This document shows, one piece after another, positions 9,071-18,141 of a stretch of 64,000 nt of DNA. This DNA comes from an uncultured Bacteroides sp. GTDB taxonomy: Bacteria; Bacteroidota; Bacteroidia; Bacteroidales; Bacteroidaceae. Each line of letters begins with the position of its first letter. Positions within the stretch are counted from its first letter, which is position 1. The notes beneath the pieces are model-generated. The model searched no databases. It worked only from the letters and a program-made list of their open reading frames with translations, and had not been told where the DNA came from. The stretch is taken from contig CABMPP010000016.1 of assembly GCA_902388495.1 (NCBI GenBank), positions 23,776 to 87,775 on the forward strand. The letters run 5' to 3'. Both the position numbers and the translations under genes were made by a program.

Positions 9071-10273
9071 TCAGAAAGCTTCTGTCATGTTGAAATAGAA
9101 TAAGGTCTGATTATTTACTGTGTTCTTTCCCAAATCCAGGCGGACATTCATGCGTGGTTGTACTTCTATGCGAAGTCCTACGCCGTAATTGGGCAGTACA
9201 CCCTCTATTTTGCCGGGAGTAGGACCCATGAAGCCGCATCCGGTCCATGCCACGAAGCCTACATGGTTGAGCATCCGTTTCGTCCATGTACTGCGGTCGG
9301 TGTTGATCATCTGCCGATACTCGGCCATAACGACGTGCGAGGATTTGTCCCGATATTGCCCCATGTAGTAACCGCGCAGGTCGAACGGCGTACCTGTGAG
9401 GGCATATTGCGTCAAGGGTACATCGCCGAATACATTCTTGGTCTGAGCAGTCCAGGCCAGCACCTTGCGATTGCCGAGCGATTTGTATTGGCGATAGTCG
9501 ATTTCCAACCGATAGAAAGTCTGGTCACTGCCGATGAACTTGGCGTACATCATGCCGCGGAAGTCCAGATACATGCCTCGGTAAGCGTTGGCAGGGACAT
9601 CGCGACTGTCGTAAGTCAGCAGAAAGCCGACGCCGGAGTTGAAGTTGTTGTAACCACTGGCCGTACCGCCTGCCTTTTTATAAGACTCTTCTTCTACGAG
9701 GAACTTTCCCGGTTCCGTCAGGTGGTCGTAATTGATGTCGATTTGAGGACCGGCAAAGATGTTGCTGTTGCCCAGACGGAACAAGAACCAGGGATTGATT
9801 TGCACGCCGCTGTAACGGTACTTGCTGGTGCTGTCGCTGCGTATGTAATCTCTGTTGGTCTTATAGCCGAGTCCATAGAAGTTCTCTTCCGTATTCTTGT
9901 AGCTGAATTTACCGAAGATGCGGAAACGGTCGCCTTTAAAGAAAAGTTGCGGCTTGGAGAAGAGGTTGATACCTCCTTTGAACATGAAGGCGATGGCCAC
10001 GGGAACGACAGAACGCAATTGTATGCTGTCACTCGGATTGATACGGAATGTCATCAAAGCGCTTCCACCAAGCACGGCACCGAAGTCGGGTGTATAGCTG
10101 GGACCGCCCAGAATATTGTAATGTAAGTTTCGCTGCGCCACCTTTTGTTTGCGTAATTCTTTTTTTGTCAATGCCGGAGTCGTGTCGTTTGTTACAACAC
10201 TTGTCTGCTCTTGAGCTGAAGTGGCGGTGAACGCCAGTGTCAGTGTGATGATAATTAGTATATATCTTTTCAT
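9071..10273 (-). CDS. Omp85/BamA-like outer membrane beta-barrel protein
   Basis: 400-residue protein with a signal peptide (MKRYILIIITLTLAFTATSA) and then a barrel resembling the C-terminal surface-antigen domain of BamA/TamA. The supporting features are alternating aromatic beta-strands, the GVGFLLTYDSRDVPANAYRG strand characteristic of D15-type antigens, and a C-terminal strand ending in Phe (FNMTEAF). No POTRA repeats are present, so this is a barrel-only member, not BamA itself. The ATG at 10271-10273 is used because the signal peptide begins there; in-frame sequence further upstream has no sign of coding. It stands alone, divergent from the aminopeptidase gene. Specific function unknown. 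Confidence 0.8.
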   Translation of the reverse strand: MKRYILIIITLTLAFTATSAQEQTSVVTNDTTPALTKKELRKQKVAQRNLHYNILGGPSYTPDFGAVLGGSALMTFRINPSDSIQLRSVVPVAIAFMFKGGINLFSKPQLFFKGDRFRIFGKFSYKNTEENFYGLGYKTNRDYIRSDSTSKYRYSGVQINPWFLFRLGNSNIFAGPQIDINYDHLTEPGKFLVEEESYKKAGGTASGYNNFNSGVGFLLTYDSRDVPANAYRGMYLDFRGMMYAKFIGSDQTFYRLEIDYRQYKSLGNRKVLAWTAQTKNVFGDVPLTQYALTGTPFDLRGYYMGQYRDKSSHVVMAEYRQMINTDRSTWTKRMLNHVGFVAWTGCGFMGPTPGKIEGVLPNYGVGLRIEVQPRMNVRLDLGKNTVNNQTLFYFNMTEAF

Positions 10274-10454
10274 ATTGTACGAAATGAGGGTGCAAAGGAA
10301 ACTAATTTCTTTCAAATAGTTTTCAAAGGAATAGATAATTATTCTAAAGATGTCACTAAAATTATCAAAAAAAGACATTACTTTTGCCTGACAAGCGGGC
10401 ATTTTAGGTGATGCCATCTTTCGATTATTGTATAACTAACATATTTAATACGTT

Positions 10455-11849
10455 ATGAAACAACGATTTTTATCTGTAATTGTTTTCAGTGCCGCACTGT
10501 TTTCCTTGCAGGCACAGGATGGGGGCATCAGCCCGGGTATGCTTGAACAGATCAAGCAAAGCTATGAAGGCACGGCTTCGGACAAAGCGCTCCGCAACGC
10601 CATCGGCAATAATGATATTCGCAAACTGGCACTCAATCAGGAGAATCTGACGGGCATGGATACCCATTTCTCTATCAAAGTCAATTCCAAAGGCATTACA
10701 AACCAGCAGTCATCCGGCCGTTGCTGGCTGTTTACGGGGCTGAACGTGATGCGTGCCAAGGCACTTGCCAAGTACGGCCTTCCTTCTTTTGAGTTCTCCG
10801 AAATCTATCCTTTCTTTTGGGACCAGCTGGAGAAGTCAAACCTCTTCCTGCAAGGCATCATCGATACCGGCAAGAGTCCGATAAACGATAAAACCGTCGA
10901 ATGGCTTTTCCAGCATCCGTTGAGCGATGGCGGTACGTTTACCGGGGTAGCTGATATTGTTTCCAAATATGGCCTTGTTCCCAAAGAAGCAATGCCGGAA
11001 ACGAATAGTAGTGACAACACTTCGCGTATGGCAAATCTCATCTCTCTGAAGTTGAAAGAATACGGCCTGCAACTCCGCGAAATGGTGGCCGGTGGTGCCA
11101 AACCTGCTGTATTGGAGAAAGAAAAGACAACGATGCTCGGCACCATCTACCGGATGTTGGTATTGAACCTCGGTGTTCCTCCCACAGAATTCGACTACGT
11201 TCGCAAAGATGCCAAAGGAAACCCTGTTGAAACGGAACACCATACGCCGATGTCTTTCCTTGAGAAATATGGTGACCGCGGGCTGCTTACCAACTATGTA
11301 ATGCTGATGAACGACCCCAGCCGGGAGTACTACAAATGTTATGAAATAGACTACGACCGCCATCGCTATGACGGCAAGAACTGGACATACGTCAACCTGC
11401 CCGTAGAAGATATCAAAGAGATGGCTATCACCTCTTTGAAAGATAGCACGATGATGTATTTCTCTTGCGATGTAGGCAAGTTCCTTAATTCCGAACGTGG
11501 CTTGCTCGATGTAAGGAACTATGATTACGAATCCCTGATGGGCACTACCTTCGGCATGGACAAGAAACAACGCATACAAACCTTCTCCAGTGGCTCTTCC
11601 CACGCCATGACATTGATGGCTGTTGACTTGAACAAAGATGGAAAACCCGTGAAATGGATGGTTGAGAATAGTTGGGGAGCTGCAAGCGGCTACCAGGGAC
11701 ATCTTATCATGACCGACGACTGGTTTAATGAATATATGTTCCGCCTGGTGGTAGAGACCAAATATGTTCCTGCCAAAGTTATGGAACTGTTTAAGCAGAA
11801 ACCTATCCGCTTGCCGGCATGGGATCCGATGTTCGCAGAGGAGAAATGA
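10455..11849 (+). CDS. Secreted C1-family aminopeptidase (bleomycin hydrolase/PepC type)
   Basis: Papain-like cysteine peptidase of the C1B group, 464 residues. A signal peptide (MKQRFLSVIVFSAALFSLQA) is followed by the active-site motif QQSSGRCWLF (nucleophile Cys90), then the catalytic His in SSHAMTLMAVD and Asn in VENSWG. The family forms hexameric cages that trim peptides from the N-terminus; most relatives are cytosolic, so the signal peptide makes this a periplasmic or exported version, as seen in other Bacteroides. Monocistronic, with a hairpin terminator at 12030. Confidence 0.93.
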   Translation: MKQRFLSVIVFSAALFSLQAQDGGISPGMLEQIKQSYEGTASDKALRNAIGNNDIRKLALNQENLTGMDTHFSIKVNSKGITNQQSSGRCWLFTGLNVMRAKALAKYGLPSFEFSEIYPFFWDQLEKSNLFLQGIIDTGKSPINDKTVEWLFQHPLSDGGTFTGVADIVSKYGLVPKEAMPETNSSDNTSRMANLISLKLKEYGLQLREMVAGGAKPAVLEKEKTTMLGTIYRMLVLNLGVPPTEFDYVRKDAKGNPVETEHHTPMSFLEKYGDRGLLTNYVMLMNDPSREYYKCYEIDYDRHRYDGKNWTYVNLPVEDIKEMAITSLKDSTMMYFSCDVGKFLNSERGLLDVRNYDYESLMGTTFGMDKKQRIQTFSSGSSHAMTLMAVDLNKDGKPVKWMVENSWGAASGYQGHLIMTDDWFNEYMFRLVVETKYVPAKVMELFKQKPIRLPAWDPMFAEEK

Positions 11850-11921
11850 ATGATTTCAGAAATCATTGCTGCAATGATTTCAGAAGTTATTACTGCAATG
11901 ATTTCTGAAGTTATTGCTGCA
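11850..11921. repeat. Three tandem 24-bp repeats directly after the aminopeptidase stop codon
   Basis: Three units at 11850-11873, 11874-11897 and 11898-11921, differing at a few positions. Each contains an imperfect dyad around ATGATTTC/GAAATCAT, and the array begins on the nucleotide following the TGA. Read in frame from its own ATG it encodes an 8-residue repeat (see the next entry). Confidence 0.9.
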
Positions 11922-11933
11922 ATGAAAATATGA
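11850..11933 (+). CDS. Possible 27-residue repeat micropeptide
   Basis: An open frame starts at an ATG immediately after the aminopeptidase stop and runs to TGA at 11931-11933. It encodes three copies of an octapeptide close to MISEVIAA, then MKI. The 24-bp repeat length preserves the frame, and the peptide is hydrophobic with one acidic residue per repeat, as in a short amphipathic helix. Translation would depend on re-initiation after the upstream stop. The repeat may equally be non-coding; I cannot decide from sequence. Confidence 0.25.
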   Translation: MISEIIAAMISEVITAMISEVIAAMKI

Positions 11934-12029
11934 TAGTTCACCCACCTTCGGAATGCCATAGGAAAAGCTGTATTGAAGAGCATAGACGCGAATGGAATAT
12001 AGAGTATATTACTATCGTGTTCGTTAACG

Positions 12030-12071
12030 AAAGGGATTACGGAAATTTCTCCGTAATTCCTTTCTTTTTTA
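12030..12071 (+). terminator. Terminator between the aminopeptidase gene and nqrA
   Basis: Arms AAAGGGATTACGG (12030-12042) and CCGTAATTCCTTT (12051-12063) pair with one G-U and run into TCTTTTTT. Confidence 0.8.
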
Positions 12072-12095
12072 CTCTTTATTCACGTTCTTTTTTGC

Positions 12096-12103
12096 TACTT
12101 TTG
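12096..12103 (+). promoter_or_regulatory. -7 box of the nqr operon (TACTTTTG)
   Basis: Exact TAnnTTTG match 37 nt upstream of nqrA, directly after the terminator. The -33 region is only T-rich. Confidence 0.55.
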
Positions 12104-12140
12104 CGGGCAAATTAATGAAACCATTATTTTATATAAACGC

Positions 12141-13490
12141 ATGGCAAATGTAATTAAGTTACGTAAAGGCCTTGACATTAACCTTAAAGGCGCTGCTGCT
12201 AAAGAGTTTATGTCTGTGAAAGAGCCGGGATTCTACGCATTGGTTCCCGATGATTTTACGGGTATCACTCCCAAGGTGGTGGTCAAAGAACAGGAATATG
12301 TGATGGCCGGAGGACCCTTGTTTATCGACAAGAATCATCCTGAATTAAAATTTGTTTCGCCCGTTAGCGGCGTAGTGACAAGCGTGGAGCGTGGTGCACG
12401 CCGTAAGGTGCTGAACATTGTCGTTGAGGCTGCCACTGAGCAAGACTACGAGGAATTCGGCAAGATGGATCCGTCCAAGATGAACGGTCAGCAAGTGAAA
12501 GAAGCACTGCTGCAAACCGGTATGTTCGCCTTCATCCGCCAACGCCCGTACGACGTCATTGCCGATCCGACGGTAACTCCGAAAGCTATCTTCGTTTCAG
12601 CTTTCGACAGCAACCCGATGGCTCCCGATTTTGAATTCGCCCTCAAAGGGGAGGAAGCAAATTTCCAGACAGGACTCGACGCTTTGTCAAAGATGGCAAA
12701 GACGTATCTGAACATCAGTGTAAAACAAAAAACTACGGCTCTGACGCAAGCCAAGAACGTTACCATCACTGCTTTCGACGGGCCTCACCCGGCAGGTAAC
12801 GTAGGCGTGCAAATCAACCATCTCTCTCCGGTAGTGAAAGGCGAAACGGTATGGACCATCGGTGCCGAAGCCGTTATCTTCATCGGTCGTCTGATGAATA
12901 CCGGACGCGTGAATCTGACCCGTACGGTAGCTGTTACGGGCTCTGAAGTGTTGAAACCCGCTTACTGCAAACTGCAAGTCGGCGCACTGCTGACGAACGT
13001 TTTCCAAGGCAACGTGACTACCGGTAAAGACCTCCGCTACATCAGCGGCAATGTACTCACCGGCAAGAAGGTTTCTCCGAACGGCTTCCTGGGTGCTTTC
13101 GACAGCCAGTTGACGGTAATCCCCGAAGGAGACGAAATCCACGAAATGTTGGGTTGGATTATGCCGCGTTTCAATCAATTCAGTGTCAACCGCTCCTATT
13201 TCAGCTGGTTGATGGGCAAGAAAGAATATGTGCTCGATGCCCGTGTGAAGGGTGGCGAACGTCACATGATCATGTCAGGCGAATACGACCGTGTATTCCC
13301 GATGGACATCTTCCCCGAATATCTGGTAAAAGCAATCATTGCAGGCGACATCGACCGTATGGAAGCTTTGGGTATCTACGAAGTGGCTCCCGAAGATTTT
13401 GCCCTCTGCGAATTCGTTTGTTCTTCCAAAGTGGAAGTGCAGCGCATCGTACGTGCCGGACTTGATATGCTTCGTGCTGAAATGGCATAA
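12141..13490 (+). CDS. nqrA: Na+-translocating NADH:quinone reductase subunit A
   Basis: Peripheral subunit of the Na+-NQR complex, which couples NADH oxidation and quinone reduction to sodium export across the inner membrane. The 449-residue length and opening IKLRKGLDINLKG, the LFIDKNHPELKFVSPVSG lipoyl-like segment and the GPHPAGNVGVQINHLSPV stretch are those of NqrA. First gene of a complete nqrABCDEF operon in the standard order. Confidence 0.96.
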   Translation: MANVIKLRKGLDINLKGAAAKEFMSVKEPGFYALVPDDFTGITPKVVVKEQEYVMAGGPLFIDKNHPELKFVSPVSGVVTSVERGARRKVLNIVVEAATEQDYEEFGKMDPSKMNGQQVKEALLQTGMFAFIRQRPYDVIADPTVTPKAIFVSAFDSNPMAPDFEFALKGEEANFQTGLDALSKMAKTYLNISVKQKTTALTQAKNVTITAFDGPHPAGNVGVQINHLSPVVKGETVWTIGAEAVIFIGRLMNTGRVNLTRTVAVTGSEVLKPAYCKLQVGALLTNVFQGNVTTGKDLRYISGNVLTGKKVSPNGFLGAFDSQLTVIPEGDEIHEMLGWIMPRFNQFSVNRSYFSWLMGKKEYVLDARVKGGERHMIMSGEYDRVFPMDIFPEYLVKAIIAGDIDRMEALGIYEVAPEDFALCEFVCSSKVEVQRIVRAGLDMLRAEMA

Positions 13491-13520
13491 ATCAAAAATC
13501 ATAAATCATAAATAGTATAA

Positions 13521-14690
13521 ATGAAAGCGTTAAGAAATTATCTCGACAAGATAAAGCCGAACTTTGAAGAGGGCGGCAAATTCCACGCATTTCGTTCGGT
13601 GTTCGATGGCTTCGAAACATTCTTGTTCGTGCCCAACACTACTTCGAAATCGGGAACGCATATTCACGACTCTATCGACAGCAAACGCATCATGTCGATT
13701 GTGGTTATTGCGTTGATACCGGCGCTGCTGTTCGGTATGTATAACGTAGGTTACCAGCATTTCACGCATACCGGTGCTACCGGCAGCTTCATCGAAATGT
13801 TTGCCTACGGTTTCCTGGCTATATTGCCTAAAATCATTGTATCATACGTAGTAGGTCTCGGCATTGAGTTCGTGGTGGCTCAGTGGAAGAAGGAAGAAAT
13901 TCAGGAAGGTTTCCTGGTTTCGGGTATCTTGATTCCGATGATTGTTCCGGTGGACTGTCCGTTGTGGATTCTGGCGGTTGCTACTGCATTCTCTGTAATC
14001 TTTGCGAAAGAAGTATTCGGTGGTACGGGCATGAACGTGTTCAACGTTGCTTTGATTACCCGCGCATTCCTTTTCTTTGCTTATCCTACCAAGATGTCCG
14101 GTGATGCTGTTTGGGTATCCGGCGATTCTATCTTCGGTTTGGGACAACAGGTAGACGGCCTTACGGTAGCTACTCCGCTGGGGGCGGCTGCAACGACAGG
14201 TACTTATCCCGATTTCTCCTGGGATATGGTGACCGGTCTTATTCCGGGTTCTATCGGTGAAACCAGTGTCATCGCCATCGCTCTTGGTGCCATTCTGTTG
14301 TTGTGGACGGGCATTGCAAGCTGGAAGACGATGTTCTCCGTATTCGTAGGTGGTGCTTTTATGGCATTCATCTTCAATGCAATCGGTCCTGACACTCCGA
14401 TGGCTCAGATGCCTTGGTACGAACACCTCGTGCTGGGTGGTTTCTGCTTCGGTGCCGTGTTTATGGCTACCGACCCTGTTACTTCGGCACGTACCGAAAC
14501 AGGTAAGTATATTTTCGGTTTCCTGATTGGTGCCATGGCTATCATTATCCGTGTGCTGAACCCCGGTTACCCCGAAGGTATGATGCTTGCCATCCTGCTG
14601 ATGAACATCTTCGCTCCGCTGATTGACTACTGTGTGGTACAGGGCAACATCGGCCGTCGCGAGAAACGTGCAATCAAGTCTAACAATTAA
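13521..14690 (+). CDS. nqrB: Na+-translocating NADH:quinone reductase subunit B
   Basis: Integral membrane subunit (389 residues, about ten hydrophobic segments) that carries covalent FMN and contributes to the quinone and sodium path. The FMN-attachment Thr is expected in the motif DGLTVATPL (Thr218 by count), equivalent to the SGAT-type site of the family. It begins 30 nt after nqrA; the spacer holds short ATCATAAAT direct repeats. Confidence 0.96.
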   Translation: MKALRNYLDKIKPNFEEGGKFHAFRSVFDGFETFLFVPNTTSKSGTHIHDSIDSKRIMSIVVIALIPALLFGMYNVGYQHFTHTGATGSFIEMFAYGFLAILPKIIVSYVVGLGIEFVVAQWKKEEIQEGFLVSGILIPMIVPVDCPLWILAVATAFSVIFAKEVFGGTGMNVFNVALITRAFLFFAYPTKMSGDAVWVSGDSIFGLGQQVDGLTVATPLGAAATTGTYPDFSWDMVTGLIPGSIGETSVIAIALGAILLLWTGIASWKTMFSVFVGGAFMAFIFNAIGPDTPMAQMPWYEHLVLGGFCFGAVFMATDPVTSARTETGKYIFGFLIGAMAIIIRVLNPGYPEGMMLAILLMNIFAPLIDYCVVQGNIGRREKRAIKSNN

Positions 14691-14704
14691 ATACCGGAAT
14701 AGAA

Positions 14705-15379
14705 ATGAATACCAATAGTAATAGTTATACTATCATTTATGCTTCGGTAATGGTTGTTATCGTTGCATTCCTGCTGGCATTCGTTAGTTCTTCACTGAAA
14801 GCTACACAAGACAAGAATGTGCAGTTGGACACTAAAAAGCAGATTCTTGCTGCATTGAACATTAAAAATGTAGAAGATGCTGATGCCGAATATCAGAAAT
14901 ATGTAAAAGGTGATATGCTGATGAACGTAGACGGCACGCTGACTGAAAACACAGGTGAGTTTGCCACTAACTACGAGAAAGAAGTGAAAGAACACCAACG
15001 TCTGCACGTATTTGTATGTGATGTAGATGGTCAGACTAAATATGTGGTTCCTGTATACGGTGCCGGTCTTTGGGGCGGTATCTGGGGATACGTTGCTCTG
15101 AACGAGGACAAAGACACAGTTTACGGTGTATACTTCTCACACGCAAGTGAAACTCCGGGTCTGGGTGCTGAAATCGCTACTGACTGGTTCCAACACGAAT
15201 TCGCAGGCAAGAAGACACTGGAAAACGGTGCCGTTGCTCTGGGTGTTGTTAAGAATGGCAAGGTAGAAAAAGCTGATTACCAAGTGGACGGTATCTCTGG
15301 TGGTACGATCACTTCGGTAGGTGTGGATGCTATGCTGAAGGCTTGTCTGAATAATTACATAAGTTTTTTAACTAAATAA
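14705..15379 (+). CDS. nqrC: Na+-translocating NADH:quinone reductase subunit C
   Basis: 224-residue subunit with one N-terminal membrane helix (residues 9-30) and a periplasmic FMN domain. The covalent FMN site is visible as DGISGGTITSVGVDAM (Thr201), the S-G-x-T motif shared with RnfG. Starts 14 nt after nqrB. Confidence 0.96.
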   Translation: MNTNSNSYTIIYASVMVVIVAFLLAFVSSSLKATQDKNVQLDTKKQILAALNIKNVEDADAEYQKYVKGDMLMNVDGTLTENTGEFATNYEKEVKEHQRLHVFVCDVDGQTKYVVPVYGAGLWGGIWGYVALNEDKDTVYGVYFSHASETPGLGAEIATDWFQHEFAGKKTLENGAVALGVVKNGKVEKADYQVDGISGGTITSVGVDAMLKACLNNYISFLTK

Positions 15380-15390
15380 TAAGGAGGAGG
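15380..15390 (+). promoter_or_regulatory. nqrD: Strong Shine-Dalgarno before nqrD
   Basis: AAGGAGGAGG lies 9 nt before the nqrD ATG. Such a complete anti-16S match is uncommon in Bacteroides, where most starts here have none, and may keep nqrD translation in step with nqrC. Confidence 0.7.
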
Positions 15391-15399
15391 ATAAAGAAT

Positions 15400-16041
15400 A
15401 TGGGACAACTGTTTTCAAAGAAGAATAAAGAAGTATTCTCTGCTCCGTTGGGAATCGATAATCCGGTAACCGTACAGGTGCTTGGTATCTGTTCTGCACT
15501 TGCTGTTACTGCCAAGCTGGAACCCGCCATTGTGATGGGACTTTCAGTTACTGTGATTACAGCGTTTGCCAATGTCGTTATTTCACTGTTGCGTAAGACG
15601 ATTCCAAATCGTATCCGTATCATCGTTCAGTTGGTAGTGGTTGCTGCTTTGGTTACCATCGTTAGTGAAATTCTGAAAGCGTTTGCATACGATGTAAGTG
15701 TACAGCTCTCTGTTTATGTAGGTTTGATCATTACCAACTGTATCCTGATGGGACGTCTGGAAGCATTTGCCATGCAGAACGGTCCTTGGGAATCATTCCT
15801 TGACGGAGTTGGTAACGGTTTGGGTTATGCCAAGATTCTGGTAATCGTAGCTTTCTTCCGCGAACTGCTCGGTTCGGGAACTTTGCTTGGTTTCAATATC
15901 CTGAATTATGAGCCTATCCAGAATATCGGTTATGTAAACAACGGTCTGATGTTGATGCCGCCGATGGCATTGATTATCGTAGCTTGCATCATCTGGTATC
16001 AGCGTGCACGTCACAAAGAACTGCAAGAAGAAAGTAATTAA
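15400..16041 (+). CDS. nqrD: Na+-translocating NADH:quinone reductase subunit D
   Basis: 213-residue integral membrane subunit with six hydrophobic segments. It keeps the conserved Cys in VLGICSALAVT and in IITNCILMGRLEAFA, the pair which, with those of NqrE, holds the intramembrane iron centre. PWESFLDGVGNGLGY is typical of NqrD rather than RnfE. Confidence 0.96.
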   Translation: MGQLFSKKNKEVFSAPLGIDNPVTVQVLGICSALAVTAKLEPAIVMGLSVTVITAFANVVISLLRKTIPNRIRIIVQLVVVAALVTIVSEILKAFAYDVSVQLSVYVGLIITNCILMGRLEAFAMQNGPWESFLDGVGNGLGYAKILVIVAFFRELLGSGTLLGFNILNYEPIQNIGYVNNGLMLMPPMALIIVACIIWYQRARHKELQEESN

Positions 16042-16124
16042 TATAAATGAAGGGTGAAGAAGGATGAATGAAGGTAACACTCATAAACTCGAAATTCTTC
16101 ATTCTTAATTTTTAATTAAAATAT
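16042..16124 (+). other. 83-bp nqrD-nqrE spacer with a short hairpin
   Basis: Unusually long for this operon. It contains GAATGAAG near 16064 and its complement CTTCATTC near 16099, followed by an AT-rich run. No open frame is visible. It could be an RNA-processing or stability element. Confidence 0.4.
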
Positions 16125-16751
16125 ATGGAACATTTATTAAGTTTATTCGTCCGCTCCATCTTTGTGGACAACATGATATTCGCGTTCTTCCTCGGTATGT
16201 GCTCTTATCTGGCCGTATCGAAGAATGTGAAGACTGCCGTGGGACTGGGTATCGCCGTAACTTTCGTGTTGGTGGTTACGCTTCCGGTCAACTATCTATT
16301 GCAAACCAAGGTGCTCGGGCCTAACGCTATCATTGAAGGCGTAGACCTCAGCTTCCTGAGTTTTATTCTTTTCATTGCCGTAATTGCCGCTATCGTGCAG
16401 TTGGTAGAAATGATTGTGGAACGTTTCAGCCCTTCGCTCTACGCTTCACTGGGTATCTTCCTGCCGCTGATTGCCGTAAACTGTGCCATCATGGGTGCAT
16501 CGCTCTTCATGCAGCAACGCATCACGATGGGCGAGAGCGATCCGAAGTACATCGGTGACGTTTGGGATGCTATCTCTTATGCACTGGGTTCCGGTATCGG
16601 CTGGTTGCTGGCTATTGTCGGTCTGGCTGCTATCCGCGAGAAAATGGCTTATTCTGACGTACCTGCTCCGCTGAAAGGTTTGGGCATCACGTTCATCACG
16701 GTAGGCTTGATGGCAATGGCATTTATGTGTTTCTCTGGTTTGAACATCTAA
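16125..16751 (+). CDS. nqrE: Na+-translocating NADH:quinone reductase subunit E
   Basis: 208-residue membrane subunit homologous to NqrD but inserted with opposite topology. The opening [21 protein letters not shown] and the motif [14 protein letters not shown] carry the conserved Cys residues of the intramembrane iron site. Confidence 0.96.
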   Translation: MEHLLSLFVRSIFVDNMIFAFFLGMCSYLAVSKNVKTAVGLGIAVTFVLVVTLPVNYLLQTKVLGPNAIIEGVDLSFLSFILFIAVIAAIVQLVEMIVERFSPSLYASLGIFLPLIAVNCAIMGASLFMQQRITMGESDPKYIGDVWDAISYALGSGIGWLLAIVGLAAIREKMAYSDVPAPLKGLGITFITVGLMAMAFMCFSGLNI

Positions 16752-16769
16752 TAAGAAAGGAATAAAACA

Positions 16770-18044
16770 ATGGATATGAATATGATATTAGCAAGCATTG
16801 GAGTATTCCTCGTGGTTGTTCTGCTGCTTGTCGTTATCCTGCTGGTTGCCAAGAACTTCCTGGTGCCTTCAGGTAATGTAAAACTTACTATCAACGGCGA
16901 CAAGGTGCTGGATGTAGCTTCCGGTTCCACGTTGCTGAATACGCTGTCTGTAAACGGTGTGTTCCTTTCCTCCGCTTGTGGTGGTAAGGGCTCCTGCGGA
17001 CAGTGCAAATGCCAGGTTGTAGAAGGCGGTGGCGAAATCCTGCCTTCTGAAACTCCTCACTTCAGCCGTAAGCAAATCCAGGACCATTGGCGTCTGGGTT
17101 GCCAGGTGAAGGTGAAAGGCGACATGGGTATCAAGATCGACGAGTCTGTACTCGGTGTGAAAGAGTGGGAGTGCGAGGTTATCTCCAACAAGAACGTGGC
17201 TACGTTTATCAAAGAGTTTATCGTGGCATTGCCTAAGGGCGAACACATGGACTTCGTTCCGGGTTCTTATGCACAGATCAAGATACCTAAATACTCAATG
17301 GATTATGATAAAGACATTGATAAGAGTCTGATTGGTGAAGAATACCTGCCTGCATGGGAGAAATTCGGTTTGTTGGGCTTGAAGTGTAGAAACGATGAGG
17401 AAACTATTCGTGCTTACTCTATGGCGAACTATCCTGCTGAGGGTGACCGTATCATGTTGACGGTGCGTATTGCTACTCCGCCGTTCAAACCGAAAGATCA
17501 GGGCCCGGGCTTTATGGATGTAATGCCGGGTATCGCCTCTTCTTATATCTTCACACTGAAACCGGGCGATAAGGTAATCATGAGTGGTCCTTACGGAGAC
17601 TTCCACCCGATATTCGACTCCAAGCGTGAGATGATGTGGGTAGGTGGTGGTGCCGGTATGGCTCCGTTGCGTGCACAAATCATGCACATGACGAAGACGC
17701 TGCATACTACCGACCGCGTGATGAACTACTTCTATGGTGCGCGTGCATTGAACGAAGTGTTCTATCTGGAAGACTTCCTGCAGATAGAGAAAGACTTCCC
17801 CAACTTCAAGTTCCACCTCGCACTGGACCGTCCCGACCCTGCAGCCGATGCAGCGGGCGTGAAGTATACTCCGGGATTCGTACACAACGTAATCTACGAG
17901 ACTTACTTGAAAGATCACGAAGCTCCCGAAGACATCGAATACTACATGTGTGGTCCCGGCCCGATGTCGAAAGCTGTTGAGAAGATGCTCGACGATCTCG
18001 GCGTTCCGGCTCAGAACCTGATGTTCGATAACTTCGGCGGATAA
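16770..18044 (+). CDS. nqrF: Na+-translocating NADH:quinone reductase subunit F (NADH dehydrogenase)
   Basis: Electron-entry subunit, 424 residues. An N-terminal membrane helix (residues 5-27) is followed by a [2Fe-2S] ferredoxin domain with Cys70, Cys76, Cys79 and Cys111. The FAD domain has RAYSMANYP, and the NADH-binding part has GPYGDFH, GGGAGMAPL and YYMCGPGPM. Last gene of the operon, followed by a strong terminator. Confidence 0.97.
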   Translation: MDMNMILASIGVFLVVVLLLVVILLVAKNFLVPSGNVKLTINGDKVLDVASGSTLLNTLSVNGVFLSSACGGKGSCGQCKCQVVEGGGEILPSETPHFSRKQIQDHWRLGCQVKVKGDMGIKIDESVLGVKEWECEVISNKNVATFIKEFIVALPKGEHMDFVPGSYAQIKIPKYSMDYDKDIDKSLIGEEYLPAWEKFGLLGLKCRNDEETIRAYSMANYPAEGDRIMLTVRIATPPFKPKDQGPGFMDVMPGIASSYIFTLKPGDKVIMSGPYGDFHPIFDSKREMMWVGGGAGMAPLRAQIMHMTKTLHTTDRVMNYFYGARALNEVFYLEDFLQIEKDFPNFKFHLALDRPDPAADAAGVKYTPGFVHNVIYETYLKDHEAPEDIEYYMCGPGPMSKAVEKMLDDLGVPAQNLMFDNFGG

Positions 18045-18068
18045 ACGAGATTTGAGATTTGAATAAGG

Positions 18069-18104
18069 AACTCCGGTAGGGCTTGGGCTTTACCGGAGTT
18101 TTTT
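18069..18104 (+). terminator. Terminator of the nqr operon
   Basis: AACTCCGGTA (18069-18078) pairs perfectly with TACCGGAGTT (18091-18100) and is followed by TTTT. Confidence 0.9.
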
Positions 18105-18106
18105 GT

Positions 18107-18114
18107 TACCTTTG
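18107..18114 (+). promoter_or_regulatory. -7 box of the helicase gene (TACCTTTG)
   Basis: Exact TAnnTTTG match placed immediately after the nqr terminator and 28 nt before the helicase ATG. Confidence 0.5.
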
Positions 18115-18141
18115 GCTCGTCTTATTTAAAATAAAGAATTT

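Noticed and set aside
11850..11921. Short CRISPR-like array
   Set aside because: Units are contiguous with no spacers and only three copies; no cas gene.
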